Shown: positions 25,634 through 34,373, numbered from the stretch's first letter. The stretch is DNA of 64,000 nucleotides from UBA830 sp038146925 (GCA_038146925.1 JAYQSP010000004.1:62001-126000); one strand, 5' to 3'. Notes: a model not told the origin generated them from the sequence alone. Numbers and translations: made by a program.

Positions 25634-26566
25634 TTAATCGAAGAGGCTGGACACCGAGCGTGCGTCGCTGATCCGCTCGATCGCCTCGCCGATCAGCGGA
25701 GCGACGGAAATCTGCTGGATGTTGCTGGCGACGCGAACGGCCTCGGTCCCAAGAATGGAGTCCGTGATCACCATGGATTCGAGCGGCGAAGACGACACGC
25801 GGCTTACCGCGCCGCCGGACAGCACGCCGTGCGTGATATAGGCGTGCACGGCCTTGGCGCCGGCGCTTTTCAGGGCTTCTGCGGCATTGCACAGCGTGCC
25901 GCCGGAATCGACAATATCGTCGACCAGGATGCAGGTCCGGTCCTTCACATCGCCGATGATGTGCATAACCTCCGACACGCCGGCACGCTCGCGGCGTTTG
26001 TCGATGATTGCCAGATCCGTTTCCAGCCGTTTGGCAAACGCCCGGGCACGTACGACACCGCCCACGTCAGGCGACACCATAATGAGGTCTTCCTTGGCGA
26101 AATTTTCTTCGATATGGCGGATGAACACCGGCGCCGAAAACAAATTGTCGAGAGGAATATCGAAAAAACCCTGAATCTGGCCGGCATGCAGATCCATCGT
26201 CAGCACCCGGTCGGCACCGGCGACGGTGATCAGATTGGCGACAAGCTTGGCGGAGATCGGTGTGCGCGGACCGGATTTCCGGTCCTGGCGAGCGTATCCG
26301 AAATAAGGCATCACGGCGGTGATTCGGCTGGCGGAGCCACGCCTTACCGCATCAAGCGCGACCAGCAGCTCCATCAAATGATCGTTTGCCGGATAGGATG
26401 TCGACTGGATGATGAAGACATCTTCGCCGCGCACGTTCTCCTGTATCTCAACGAAACATTCCATGTCCGAGAACCGGCGGACACTGGCCTTGGTGAGCGG
26501 CAGGTTGAGATAGGCGGCGATTGCCTCCGACATCGGGCGATTGCTGTTGCACGCGACGATTTTCAT
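25634..26566 (-). CDS. prs: Ribose-phosphate pyrophosphokinase
   Basis: This 310-residue protein has the PRPP synthetase motifs: the catalytic loop DRKSGPRTPISAKL, the metal site DLHAGQIQGFF, the flexible region VSPDVGGVVRARAF and the PRPP-binding loop CILVDDIVDSGGTL. It makes PRPP for purine, pyrimidine, histidine and NAD synthesis. It is followed by a good terminator. A short palindrome TACCAGTGGTA (26652-26662) upstream of the start could be an operator. Confidence 0.97.
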   Translation of the reverse strand: MKIVACNSNRPMSEAIAAYLNLPLTKASVRRFSDMECFVEIQENVRGEDVFIIQSTSYPANDHLMELLVALDAVRRGSASRITAVMPYFGYARQDRKSGPRTPISAKLVANLITVAGADRVLTMDLHAGQIQGFFDIPLDNLFSAPVFIRHIEENFAKEDLIMVSPDVGGVVRARAFAKRLETDLAIIDKRRERAGVSEVMHIIGDVKDRTCILVDDIVDSGGTLCNAAEALKSAGAKAVHAYITHGVLSGGAVSRVSSSPLESMVITDSILGTEAVRVASNIQQISVAPLIGEAIERISDARSVSSLFD

Positions 26567-26692
26567 GTGCGTTTTCTTCCGCTCCCAGCTTCGAAAATGC
26601 CGGTTAAGATGAGTCCCCGCGTCCGCCCCCGATGCCGACGCCGGGCCAAACTACCAGTGGTAAATTGGGGTGTAAACGCTGACCGATTCTGC

Positions 26693-27583
26693 TCATTTCT
26701 GGCTCCTGCCCGACGGCGGTTCGACGGCCTTTTCCGGAATTTTGTCGAGCAGCTGACGCAGTCCTAGAGCCGCCGAGATCGCGATACCGCGAGCGATCGC
26801 GGGCCAGTCACGATCGAGTTCAACCGGATCGACATCGTTCGATTGCGACAGTTTCCCGAGTTCCTGCCCGTCCGGTCGCGATACGGTCCAGTTCAGCGAC
26901 ATGCGTTTCTTTCCTGCCCTGCTGTCGGACAGGTCGACACTGCCTGAAACGATCAGAGAATTTTCCCGCATCGTGCCCGATACCCGAAACGCATTGCGCC
27001 GCAGGGCCGATTCGATCTCGCTGCGAAGGACGGCGGCGGCTTCGTCGGGTGCGCCGGAAACAGGGGCGACATGCAGGTACCTCTTTTTCAGGGTTGCCGT
27101 CCGGTCGCGCAGCGCGGGGTTCTGGATGCGGGCCGCGATGGCGTCGGCGGCGCGGTCGGCGATGGGCGCGATTGCGTCAGTACCAGCGGCGGGCGCAGGG
27201 ATTGCAGGCGCCGACGTTACGATCCGTTTGTATTCGCTTTGCGACTGGGTCAGTTCGAAAAGGCGCCATTCGATTTTGGCGATGCCGTCCCGTTTGTCGA
27301 CACGTCCTCCCAGAATGAGGCTTTCACGGTTTCCGGTCTCGGTAAACGCGGGAATGTTGCGCTTTACGAGCGCTGCCGCGACAGCCGCAGACAGCGCGTG
27401 CGCCGTTTCCGGCGGCAGCCCTGCCACGGGCCGAACCAGAACGCCGGCACGGTCCGGAAGGCGCAACAGTGGATTGCTTTCTTTTCTCGATTGTTCCGGT
27501 TGAAAAGGTTGGGGCAGTGGCTGGCAGCCTGCCAGTACCGCCATCAGGGCAGGAATCGCTGCGCGCAACCGGGACTTAAACAA
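26693..27583 (-). CDS. Lipoprotein of unknown function
   Basis: This encodes 296 residues from TTG 27583, giving a good type II signal peptide (RLRAAIPALMAVLAGC, lipidated Cys20). The mature part seems to hold two related alpha/beta segments (about 45-130 and 160-250), each beginning with a conserved hydrophobic strand plus ETAHALSAAVAAALVKR-like helix and ending in a beta-rich 'vsgsvdl' region. I do not recognise the family. It is the last gene of the lgt-midA-pgeF group, which includes the prolipoprotein transferase that would process it. Its start overlaps a tiny upstream ORF. Confidence 0.75.
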   Translation of the reverse strand: MFKSRLRAAIPALMAVLAGCQPLPQPFQPEQSRKESNPLLRLPDRAGVLVRPVAGLPPETAHALSAAVAAALVKRNIPAFTETGNRESLILGGRVDKRDGIAKIEWRLFELTQSQSEYKRIVTSAPAIPAPAAGTDAIAPIADRAADAIAARIQNPALRDRTATLKKRYLHVAPVSGAPDEAAAVLRSEIESALRRNAFRVSGTMRENSLIVSGSVDLSDSRAGKKRMSLNWTVSRPDGQELGKLSQSNDVDPVELDRDWPAIARGIAISAALGLRQLLDKIPEKAVEPPSGRSQK

Positions 27584-27641
27584 AGCAGCTCACCAGCAGA
27601 CCCAGTAAAAGCACCATCATGAAAATGATCATATGCGGCAT
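27576..27641 (-). CDS. Possible 21-residue hydrophobic peptide
   Basis: A 22-codon frame (ATG 27641, TAA 27578-27576) begins 8 bp after the pgeF stop and is preceded by AGGA at ideal spacing. It overlaps the TTG start of the next lipoprotein by 8 bp. The peptide is almost wholly hydrophobic (MPHMIIFMMVLLLGLLVSCF plus Val), a single membrane helix. It may be a coupling leader for the lipoprotein or a real micro-membrane protein. The short length means chance cannot be excluded. Confidence 0.35.
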   Translation of the reverse strand: MPHMIIFMMVLLLGLLVSCFV

Positions 27642-27649
27642 GCTGCGTC

Positions 27650-28420
27650 CTAGGTCTTCAGGGAGATTGCCGACAATTGCCGACCGTAATCGTCTTCGCC
27701 GCGGTGACAGGTGCGGCGATAGCTGAAAAACAGGTTGTCCCGGGCATAGGTATCGATATCCAGGGCCTCGCGTTTCTCGATGCCCGCTTTCGCAAGAGAA
27801 GACAATACGAAACCTCTTAGGTCGAAAAGATGTTTGCCTGGTTCGTTATCCGGGGCGAAGTAGGCGGCGGCGCCCGGATCGGCGGCGACAAACGGATCAG
27901 GAAAATCGGGGCCCACCTGATAGGACTCCTGTGCGATGCACGGGCCCACGCAGGCGGTCACATCTTCGCGGCGGGCGCCCAGATTTTCCATTGCCGACAC
28001 CGTGTTCTGGATCACGCCGTTCAATGCGCCTTTCCATCCCGCGTGGGCCGCACCGATCACCCTGGCTACGGGATCTGCGAACAGGACCGGTGCGCAATCG
28101 GCAGTCAGTATTCCCAGTGCTATGCCGGGCCGGTCGGTTACCATGGCATCGGCCTGGGGACGGTCGGCCATGACGGCGCGAGCGTCTTCAATCGCAACCA
28201 CTGTGGCGCTGTGAACCTGATAAAGCGTGACCAGTGCGTCCGCATCTACATCTACTCGTTCCGCGGCGCGGCGCTTGTTTTCAATCACGTTTTCCGGCCG
28301 GTCCGACGATCCGGCACCGCAATTCAGGGAACCGTATATGCCGTCGCTGACGCCGCCCTCGCGGGTAAAAAAACCATGCCGTATCGCGTTGGCGTCGGCC
28401 AGGAGGTCGGTCTCAATCAT
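27650..28420 (-). CDS. pgeF: Peptidoglycan editing factor PgeF (YfiH/laccase-domain)
   Basis: This encodes 256 residues from ATG 28420, overlapping the midA stop by 8 bp. Multicopper-oxidase-like (DUF152) signatures are present: HGFFTREGGVSDGIYGSLN, GAAHAGWKGALNGVI and CVGPCIAQESYQVG, plus the C-terminal YRRTCHRGEDDYGR. Members remove L-Ala-misincorporated muropeptides or act as purine nucleoside enzymes. The operon position after lgt and midA is typical of alphaproteobacteria. Confidence 0.93.
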   Translation of the reverse strand: MIETDLLADANAIRHGFFTREGGVSDGIYGSLNCGAGSSDRPENVIENKRRAAERVDVDADALVTLYQVHSATVVAIEDARAVMADRPQADAMVTDRPGIALGILTADCAPVLFADPVARVIGAAHAGWKGALNGVIQNTVSAMENLGARREDVTACVGPCIAQESYQVGPDFPDPFVAADPGAAAYFAPDNEPGKHLFDLRGFVLSSLAKAGIEKREALDIDTYARDNLFFSYRRTCHRGEDDYGRQLSAISLKT

Positions 28421-29513
28421 CTTGTCTGTGTCCCGGTGCGAGTTGCGTTTCGAAACCTGCGGGGGCGGCGGCGCCGGCATGGGCGACCACCAATGCCTTG
28501 AACAAGTCTCCCATGGCGGCCGGATCGATCAGCCGTTGTGTGGCCGATTGTAACGCTTGCGCCTGTTCGGGGCGGGCGTTTGTCAGAAGAGCCGTCGTGC
28601 GTTCGACGATGCCCAGGGATCTGAGGAACGCCGCCTGGCTAACCGGTCCGAACACGGCACAACCGAGAGAGGCGGCCTGTGCAGCGAGCGATCCGAAATC
28701 GACATGGGCCGTGATGTCGGCTTCGCCCGGATCGGTCAGCGGGTCGGCGTAACCATGATCGCGCACGGCCTGCAGGGTTTCTCCCGCCGCGCGGCGTGCG
28801 TAGCCGTAATCGACAAACAGGGCTGCGCCCGGATGGCCGGTAAAGCGCGCCGCGATCTGATCGATGAATGCCGCCGCAGCAGGGCAAAATTCGAATATAT
28901 CGCCGGGAAGGGCGTTATTCGGCAGCGCCGCGCCGAGATCATCTGAGACGGGGCTGGTCACGAATCGCAGCGCGCCACCGGCGACGCCGACGCAACGCTC
29001 GGCCCAGTCTTCATTGTCTCTTACAATCTGCCGGATCGGCAGGGCGTCGATGAATTCATTCGCGATCAGGATGCTCGGGCCGTCGGGTACGGTATCGAGG
29101 GTGTCGTGCCAGACCGGTCCGATTCCCGACAGCGTTCCGGCCTGCCGGTCTCGCAGCGCCGGACTCGTCTCAACCAGATGAACCTCGATCGTGCGGGCGA
29201 AGGCCGGAACGGTACCGGCGGCGCGCAACAGGTCGTTCATCAGGGTGCCGCGTCCCGGCCCGCATTCAATCAGAATCGTTCTGTCGGGCATCCCCATCTG
29301 CTGCCAGGTGACCGCCGACCACAGGCCGATCAGTTCGCCGAATACCTGACCGATTTCCGGTGCGGTGATGAAATCGCCATCCGTGCCGAACGGATCGCCT
29401 TTCATATAGTAGCCGTGTTCGGGATGTCCGAGCGCGAGCGCCATGTACTCGGCGACCGGCATCGGTCCTTCCGCCGCGATTCTGGTCCGGATCAGGATTT
29501 CAAGCGGTGTCAT
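28413..29513 (-). CDS. SAM-dependent methyltransferase, NDUFAF7/MidA family
   Basis: This 366-residue protein begins MTPLEILIRTRIAAEGPMPV and continues with HPEHGYYMKGDPFGTDGDFI and ILIECGPGRGTLMNDLLR (SAM-binding), all standard for the MidA/NDUFAF7 (DUF185) family. In mitochondria the family methylates an arginine of complex I subunit NDUFS2, and an equivalent role in bacterial NDH-1 assembly is inferred. It overlaps the lgt stop by 14 bp and pgeF by 8 bp. Confidence 0.92.
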   Translation of the reverse strand: MTPLEILIRTRIAAEGPMPVAEYMALALGHPEHGYYMKGDPFGTDGDFITAPEIGQVFGELIGLWSAVTWQQMGMPDRTILIECGPGRGTLMNDLLRAAGTVPAFARTIEVHLVETSPALRDRQAGTLSGIGPVWHDTLDTVPDGPSILIANEFIDALPIRQIVRDNEDWAERCVGVAGGALRFVTSPVSDDLGAALPNNALPGDIFEFCPAAAAFIDQIAARFTGHPGAALFVDYGYARRAAGETLQAVRDHGYADPLTDPGEADITAHVDFGSLAAQAASLGCAVFGPVSQAAFLRSLGIVERTTALLTNARPEQAQALQSATQRLIDPAAMGDLFKALVVAHAGAAAPAGFETQLAPGHRQDD

Positions 29514-30297
29514 ACCGGCGGGCGCGGACGATCAGCCAGACGCCGATGACGAACAGCGGCAGCGACAGCCACTGTCCCATGGTCGTGCCAATGGCGAGGA
29601 ACCCGATATGCGCGTCGGGCTGGCGGAAAAATTCCGCGGTGGCGCGCCCGATCGCATAACCCGCCAGGAAGACCCCGGACAGCAGGCCCCGTTTCTCGAA
29701 GGTGCCGGTTCGTCTTGCCAGCCAGAACAGCACGAGAAATAGAAGCAGCCCCTCCAGCACCGCTTCGTATAGCTGGCTTGGGTGGCGCGGCAGCGGACCG
29801 CCGCCCGGAAAAACCATGCCCAGGGGCGAATCGGTGATCCGGCCGTAGAGTTCACCGTTGATGAAATTTGCGATGCGGCCGAGAAAAAGCCCAACCGGTG
29901 CGGTGCAGGCCACGACATCGCCAACGGCGATCCAGGAATATCCGCGGCGGCGGCAAAACAGCCAGACGGCGAAGATCACCCCCAATAATCCGCCGTGGAA
30001 CGACATGCCGCCCTGCCAGACGGCCAGCGCCTCCAGAGGATTCTGCAGGTAATAGCCTGCCTTGTAGAAGATTACGTAGCCCAGCCGCCCGCCGAGGACG
30101 ATGCCGAGCGTGGCCCAGACGACGAAATCGTCGACATGTTCCTTGGTGATTCCCGCCGGCGAGCGGCGCGCGAGCCAGATCATGTATCGCCAGGCCAGCA
30201 GGATGCCGGCGATGTATGACAACGCGTACCAGCGAATGGCAAAAGGCCCGATTTCGATAAGGACCGGGTCGATGGCCGGATAAGTCAGTGTCAGCAT
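29500..30297 (-). CDS. lgt: Prolipoprotein diacylglyceryl transferase
   Basis: This 265-residue membrane protein has about seven helices. It carries the Lgt signature GRIANFINGELYGR, the H-bearing MSFHGGLLG motif, and the RHPSQLYEAVLEG region. It transfers diacylglycerol from phosphatidylglycerol to the lipobox cysteine of prolipoproteins. It lies just 9 bp downstream of hldD on the same strand, and heads the midA-pgeF-lipoprotein group. Confidence 0.97.
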   Translation of the reverse strand: MLTLTYPAIDPVLIEIGPFAIRWYALSYIAGILLAWRYMIWLARRSPAGITKEHVDDFVVWATLGIVLGGRLGYVIFYKAGYYLQNPLEALAVWQGGMSFHGGLLGVIFAVWLFCRRRGYSWIAVGDVVACTAPVGLFLGRIANFINGELYGRITDSPLGMVFPGGGPLPRHPSQLYEAVLEGLLLFLVLFWLARRTGTFEKRGLLSGVFLAGYAIGRATAEFFRQPDAHIGFLAIGTTMGQWLSLPLFVIGVWLIVRARRYDTA

Positions 30298-30306
30298 GGG
30301 CGGTCG

Positions 30307-31293
30307 TCAGGCATACGGATCGGCGGCCATCAGATAGTCGCGGATGTACTGGCCGACACCGTCTTCCAGCGACGTCGAAGGGCGACTGTACCCGGCATTG
30401 CGCAATCGCGACATGTCCGCCTGCGTGAAATACTGATAGCGGTCGCGAATTGCTTCGGGGGTCTCGACGAATTCGATATCGGCGTCCCGCCCCATCGCGC
30501 GGAACACCGAACGCGCCAGATCTTCGAACGTCCGCGCTTCGCCGGTGCCGACATTGAAAATGCCTTGGGTCGACGGATGGTCGGCAAGCCAGAGCGCGAT
30601 ATCCACGCAGTCTCCCACCCAGACGAAATCCCGCTTCTGGCCGCCATCCGGATAATCGGGGTTGTGGGACCGGAACAGTACCGCTTTGCCGGAGTCGCTG
30701 ATCTCGCGGAAATTCTTCAGCGCGACGCTGATCATGCCTCCCTTGTGATATTCGTTGGGGCCGTAAACGTTGAAGAACTTCAGCCCCGCCCAGTGCGGCG
30801 GGCTTGGGCCATTTTCGGATACGATACGGGCAACGCGGCGATCGAAGGCGTGTTTCGACCAGCCATAGGCGTTCATCGGCCGCAGTTTCGCCAGGCCATC
30901 GACCGTATCGTCGCCGGCGAAACCCTGGGCGCCGTCGCCATAGGTCGCCGCGGAAGACGCGTATATCAGGGCCGTGTCGTTCGCGGCGCACCAGTTCCAG
31001 AGATCCATCGACAGGCGGATATTCGACCGCACGATCAGATCCGCATCGCGTTCCGTCGTGGCGGAAACTGCCCCCATGTGAAACACGGTTTCGATGTCGG
31101 CCGCATTATCGTTCAGAAAGGCGGGGAGATCGTCCGGCGGCAGGATATCGGCGAGTTCGCGCTTGGCGATATTTTTCCACTTGTCGTCCTGGCCCAGCAG
31201 ATCGCATACCACGATGTCGCGCATGCCCCGCGCTTCGAGTTCCTTGACGAGATAGGAGCCGATAAACCCGGCGCCGCCGGTGACGATAATCAT
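30307..31293 (-). CDS. hldD: ADP-L-glycero-D-manno-heptose-6-epimerase
   Basis: This 328-residue extended SDR has NAD(P)-binding GGAGFIGSYLVKEL at the N-terminus, the Ser and Tyr-x-x-x-Lys triad (SSAATYG and YGWSK), and the HldD-specific KFFNVYGPNEYHKG and QKRDFVWVGDC stretches. It epimerises ADP-D-glycero- to ADP-L-glycero-manno-heptose for LPS inner core. This indicates a Gram-negative envelope with heptose-containing LPS. It is divergent from ubiK, with about 136 bp between. Confidence 0.93.
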   Translation of the reverse strand: MIIVTGGAGFIGSYLVKELEARGMRDIVVCDLLGQDDKWKNIAKRELADILPPDDLPAFLNDNAADIETVFHMGAVSATTERDADLIVRSNIRLSMDLWNWCAANDTALIYASSAATYGDGAQGFAGDDTVDGLAKLRPMNAYGWSKHAFDRRVARIVSENGPSPPHWAGLKFFNVYGPNEYHKGGMISVALKNFREISDSGKAVLFRSHNPDYPDGGQKRDFVWVGDCVDIALWLADHPSTQGIFNVGTGEARTFEDLARSVFRAMGRDADIEFVETPEAIRDRYQYFTQADMSRLRNAGYSRPSTSLEDGVGQYIRDYLMAADPYA

Positions 31294-31429
31294 TCGACTG
31301 GTCCGTTACGCGTTCCAATTGAAGTGGTTATAGGTTCCGCCGGGACAAGCCGCAATCGGCAGCTTCGCTTGTCACATCTGCCCGCAGCGCCTACCTATGG
31401 GTTATCGCAAACAGCCGGAGGTCTATCAA

Positions 31430-31744
31430 ATGGCCGCACCAAACCGTGTATTCGAAGATGCCGCCCGTGTGGCGGGGGGAGCCATGGGCACGCTTGCCGG
31501 CGTTAAACGCGAAGTGGAAACGCTTGTTCGGCATCAGTTCGACCGGCTGCTCGCGGGTATGGACCTGGTCACCCGTGAGGAGTTCGACGCCGTAAAGGAA
31601 ATGGCGGCCAAGGCGCGGGCAGAAAACGAACGACTGGAAGCGCGCCTGACGGCGCTAGAGGCCACACGGGCGAAGCCCGCGGCACGAAAGTCCGCATCGA
31701 CTGCCAAACCGGCCTCGAGGAAGGGCGCAAAAAAATCAGACTGA
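31430..31744 (+). CDS. ubiK: UbiK-family ubiquinone biosynthesis accessory factor
   Basis: This encodes 104 residues from ATG 31430, placed 8 nt after a GGAGG; an in-frame ATG at 31397 lacks such a site. The pattern FEDAARVAGGAMGTLAGVKR plus a coiled-coil LVTREEFDAVKEMAAKARAE is the BMFP/UbiK family. A Lys/Ala-rich tail follows. UbiK assists the soluble Ubi-enzyme complex in aerobic ubiquinone synthesis. Its neighbours ybjN and proC recur in alphaproteobacteria. Confidence 0.88.
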   Translation: MAAPNRVFEDAARVAGGAMGTLAGVKREVETLVRHQFDRLLAGMDLVTREEFDAVKEMAAKARAENERLEARLTALEATRAKPAARKSASTAKPASRKGAKKSD

Positions 31745-31938
31745 CGCCTGCGTCGACTTATCCACTACATTTTGTGGTTATGGCCACCAGAAACCCCAAT
31801 TGTGCTTGCGCCCAGAATCCCGTTCTGGCACGCTAAATATAGTATCAGATCGCTTCTTTAGCCCCGCATTTAGTGGATTCCGCCGCAAAAATGCAGCCGC
31901 CGGAGGGATACTGGTGCCAACGCGTCCCTGGGGGTGGC

Positions 31939-32442
31939 ATGACTGCACTAAGTAAAGAATACGAGAAATCCTTTCCCAATCCGCTGGATATGATCGAACA
32001 GATCGCGACCAGCCATGACTGGCTATTCGAACGTTCCAGCGACCGGGACATCGCCGTCGAGGTCACCGGGCACTGGTGCGATTACCGGATGTTCGTGTCC
32101 TGGCATGCCGACGTGCAGGCGCTGCTGTTCGCCTGCGCTTTCGACATGCGGGTGCCGGAAAAGAAGTCTGGCTCCATTCATCCGCTGCTCGCCATCATCA
32201 ACGAACGACTGCTGGTCGGTCATTTCGATCTTTGGTCGGATGACGGTCTGCCGGTTTTTCGCCATGCGCTTTTGTTGCGCGGCGCCGCGGGCGTCAGCCA
32301 GGAACAGCTGGAAGACGTCGTCGACATCGCCTTTACCGAGAGCGAGCGCTACTATCCGGCCTTCCAATTCGTGATCTGGGGCGGCAAGAGCCCGGAAGAC
32401 GCGATGGCCGCAGCGATCCTGGAGACCGAAGGCGAGGCCTGA
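31939..32442 (+). CDS. YbjN-domain protein
   Basis: This encodes 167 residues from ATG 31939 behind GGGGGTGG; an upstream ATG in frame (31873) lacks a ribosome site. The YbjN fold is seen in IAVEVTGHWCDYRMFVSW, FDMRVPEKKSGSIHPLLAII and the terminal FAMAAAIL-like helix. These proteins resemble type III secretion chaperones. The function is uncertain, with links to stress and motility in enterobacteria. The 194-bp gap upstream contains AT-rich stretches that could serve as its promoter. Confidence 0.85.
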   Translation: MTALSKEYEKSFPNPLDMIEQIATSHDWLFERSSDRDIAVEVTGHWCDYRMFVSWHADVQALLFACAFDMRVPEKKSGSIHPLLAIINERLLVGHFDLWSDDGLPVFRHALLLRGAAGVSQEQLEDVVDIAFTESERYYPAFQFVIWGGKSPEDAMAAAILETEGEA

Positions 32443-32482
32443 CCGTCGACGGGGTGCCGCAAACCCTGAAGAGGTAATCCAC

Positions 32483-33304
32483 ATGCCCAAGTCCCTAAAC
32501 ATCCTGCTTGTCGGCTGCGGCAAAATGGGCGGCGCAATGCTGCGCGGCTGGCTGGCGCGCGGGATCGATGCCACTGCTGTCCGCGTCGTTGAACCATTCG
32601 ACCAGGCGGCGGACGCGCTGCGTACCGAGCTATCTGTGCCGGTGGTCTCTGCCGCAGATGAACTGGAGCCGGATTATTCGCCGGACATCGTCGTATTCGC
32701 GGTCAAGCCCCAGGGGATGGAAGAAATCGTGCCCGCCTATGCCGGGAGCCTGACCGAAAACGCGGTCGTTCTTTCTATCGCCGCCGGTCGCAATATCGGG
32801 TTCTTCGAAAATCATCTGGGGCAGGGCGTTGCAGTGGTGCGGACGATGCCCAACACGCCCGCCGCAGTCGGGCGCGGCATCACCGCGGCCTGTGCGAATG
32901 CAGCCGTATCCGCCGATCAGCGGTCTGCCTGTCAGTCGCTGCTGGAAGCGATCGGCGAAGTCGTCTGGGTCGGGGACGAGGCGCTGATCGATCCGGTCAC
33001 AGCGGTATCCGGCAGCGGTCCGGCTTACGTGTTCTGGATGATCGAATGCCTGGCGCGCGCCGGCGAGGCTCAGGGCCTGCCGGCGGACACCGCAGAGAAA
33101 CTGGCCCGCGCAACGGTCGCCGGCTCAGGTGAACTCGCCCGCTTGTCAAATGAATCAGCCGAAACACTGCGCGTCAACGTGACCAGCCCCGGCGGAACGA
33201 CAGCAGCCGCGCTGGAGGTGCTGATGGCGGATGACGGTCTCGCCGAGCTGATGGATCGCGCCGTTGCTGCCGCGACCCGAAGGTCGCGGGAACTCGCCGG
33301 TTAG
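32483..33304 (+). CDS. proC: Pyrroline-5-carboxylate reductase
   Basis: This 273-residue protein has an N-terminal NAD(P)-binding LLVGCGKMGGAMLRGW, the mid motif VVRTMPNTPAAVGRG and the dimerisation or catalytic region AVSGSGPAYVFWMIECLA, then VTSPGGTTAAALEVL. It makes L-proline from pyrroline-5-carboxylate. It follows ybjN after 40 bp, and is followed by a degenerate RidA fragment. Confidence 0.96.
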   Translation: MPKSLNILLVGCGKMGGAMLRGWLARGIDATAVRVVEPFDQAADALRTELSVPVVSAADELEPDYSPDIVVFAVKPQGMEEIVPAYAGSLTENAVVLSIAAGRNIGFFENHLGQGVAVVRTMPNTPAAVGRGITAACANAAVSADQRSACQSLLEAIGEVVWVGDEALIDPVTAVSGSGPAYVFWMIECLARAGEAQGLPADTAEKLARATVAGSGELARLSNESAETLRVNVTSPGGTTAAALEVLMADDGLAELMDRAVAAATRRSRELAG

Positions 33305-33317
33305 GCAGGCTGTCTTC

Positions 33318-33431
33318 CGCAGACCGTCACACTGTGTTTACCGGCCCGGCGTGACAACGGTGGAGGTCGCCCGCCCGATTCATCCCGATCTGCTGGTCGA
33401 GATAGAAGCCGACGCGTTGTTATCGGAATAA
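33318..33431 (+). pseudogene. RidA/YjgF C-terminal remnant
   Basis: Directly after proC, one frame reads VTTVEVARPIHPDLLVEIEA and a few more residues to TAA at 33429-33431. This resembles the RidA-family C-terminus (E. coli pattern ARSCVEVARLP...IEIEAIA). Upstream of it the same frame gives only about 15 weakly similar residues before merging with the proC end; the N-terminal two-thirds of a RidA gene is absent. It is best read as a deletion remnant. It ends 3 bp from the convergent sigma gene. Confidence 0.5.
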
Positions 33432-33434
33432 AGC

Positions 33435-34244
33435 TTATTCCGCAGGCTGGGCGACGGAAGCAATGGTGCGGAGTTTATCCAGAGCGCGCATTTCAAGCTG
33501 TCTCACTCTTTCCTTCGACAGTCCCAGTTCCTTGCCGATCTTGTTGCGGCTCGCGCGTTTTTCGCCCAGAAAACGACGGCGCAGTATGTGTCGTTCGCGC
33601 CGGGTCATGCCCGGGATAGCTGCACGCAACAACCTGACCAGGGTCAGACGCTCCTGCTTCGTCGCCAACACCATCTCCGGGTCGGGGGCCGTACCGGCCA
33701 GCGACAGAGCAAGAGGATTGCCATCCGGTGCGGTGTCGATGGTCTGATCCGGGGTTCGCGACCGGTCGGCAAAGGCGCGAACGTCATCGATCGTGGTCCT
33801 GAAGCGTTCCGCTACTGCCTTCACTGCCTTGTCGTTCTTCGTATCAAGTCCGTGCATTGCGCGGCTGAAAAACATCGATTTCGATTTTGGCGTGGTTGCC
33901 ATCCGGACGACTGAACCCGACCGTAAAACGTATTCCTGCATTGCCGCCCGAATCCACCACATGGCGAATGTCGACAGGCGCGTTCCTCGGTCGGGGTTGA
34001 AACGTTTCACCGCTTCCAGCAGGCCGACGGTGCCTTCCTGAATCAGGTCCGAAAGCGAACACCCGTGTCGCCGGTATCGGCGGGCGATGCTGATCACAAA
34101 GCGCAACTGGCTCAATATCAGCCGTTCCCGTGCCCAGCGGTCTCCACAGTGAAACTTGAAGATAAGGTCGCGTTCTTCTGTGGCGCTCAGGCGAGGGGCA
34201 CGTTTTAGCGCTTTTGAGATATTGGCAGGCAGCGGCGTGCGCAT
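33435..34244 (-). CDS. RpoH-like sigma-70 family factor (second copy, divergent)
   Basis: This encodes 269 residues starting at ATG 34244 behind AGGAG. Regions 2 and 4 are intact: LSDLIQEGTVGLLEAVKRFN, STFAMWWIRAAMQEYVLRS and a C-terminal helix-turn-helix (IGKELGLSKERVRQLEMRAL). The RpoH-box segment differs from the RpoH at 51 kb: KSKSMFFSRAMHG here against AQKKLFFNLRRMKG there. It is therefore a divergent RpoH-type paralogue, possibly analogous to RpoH2 of Rhodobacter, which responds to photooxidative stress. A TGATCC lies at 34299-34294 upstream on the coding strand, but a matching -10 is absent. Confidence 0.88.
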   Translation of the reverse strand: MRTPLPANISKALKRAPRLSATEERDLIFKFHCGDRWARERLILSQLRFVISIARRYRRHGCSLSDLIQEGTVGLLEAVKRFNPDRGTRLSTFAMWWIRAAMQEYVLRSGSVVRMATTPKSKSMFFSRAMHGLDTKNDKAVKAVAERFRTTIDDVRAFADRSRTPDQTIDTAPDGNPLALSLAGTAPDPEMVLATKQERLTLVRLLRAAIPGMTRRERHILRRRFLGEKRASRNKIGKELGLSKERVRQLEMRALDKLRTIASVAQPAE

Positions 34245-34373
34245 TATCTCTCCTAGGAAGGGTGGACCCGAAGCGTGGCATAGCCCGATCTTCGGATCAA
34301 CCGGTTATGGACCTGGTCTGGTTTTCCGCACCTGCGGAAAACTGATAAGATACAAGGCGCTGAGGAGGCAGAC

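Noticed and set aside
29852..30991. Minus-strand open frame of 379 codons over hldD and lgt
   Set aside because: It lies in another frame of the two confirmed genes and has arginine-rich composition and no domain.
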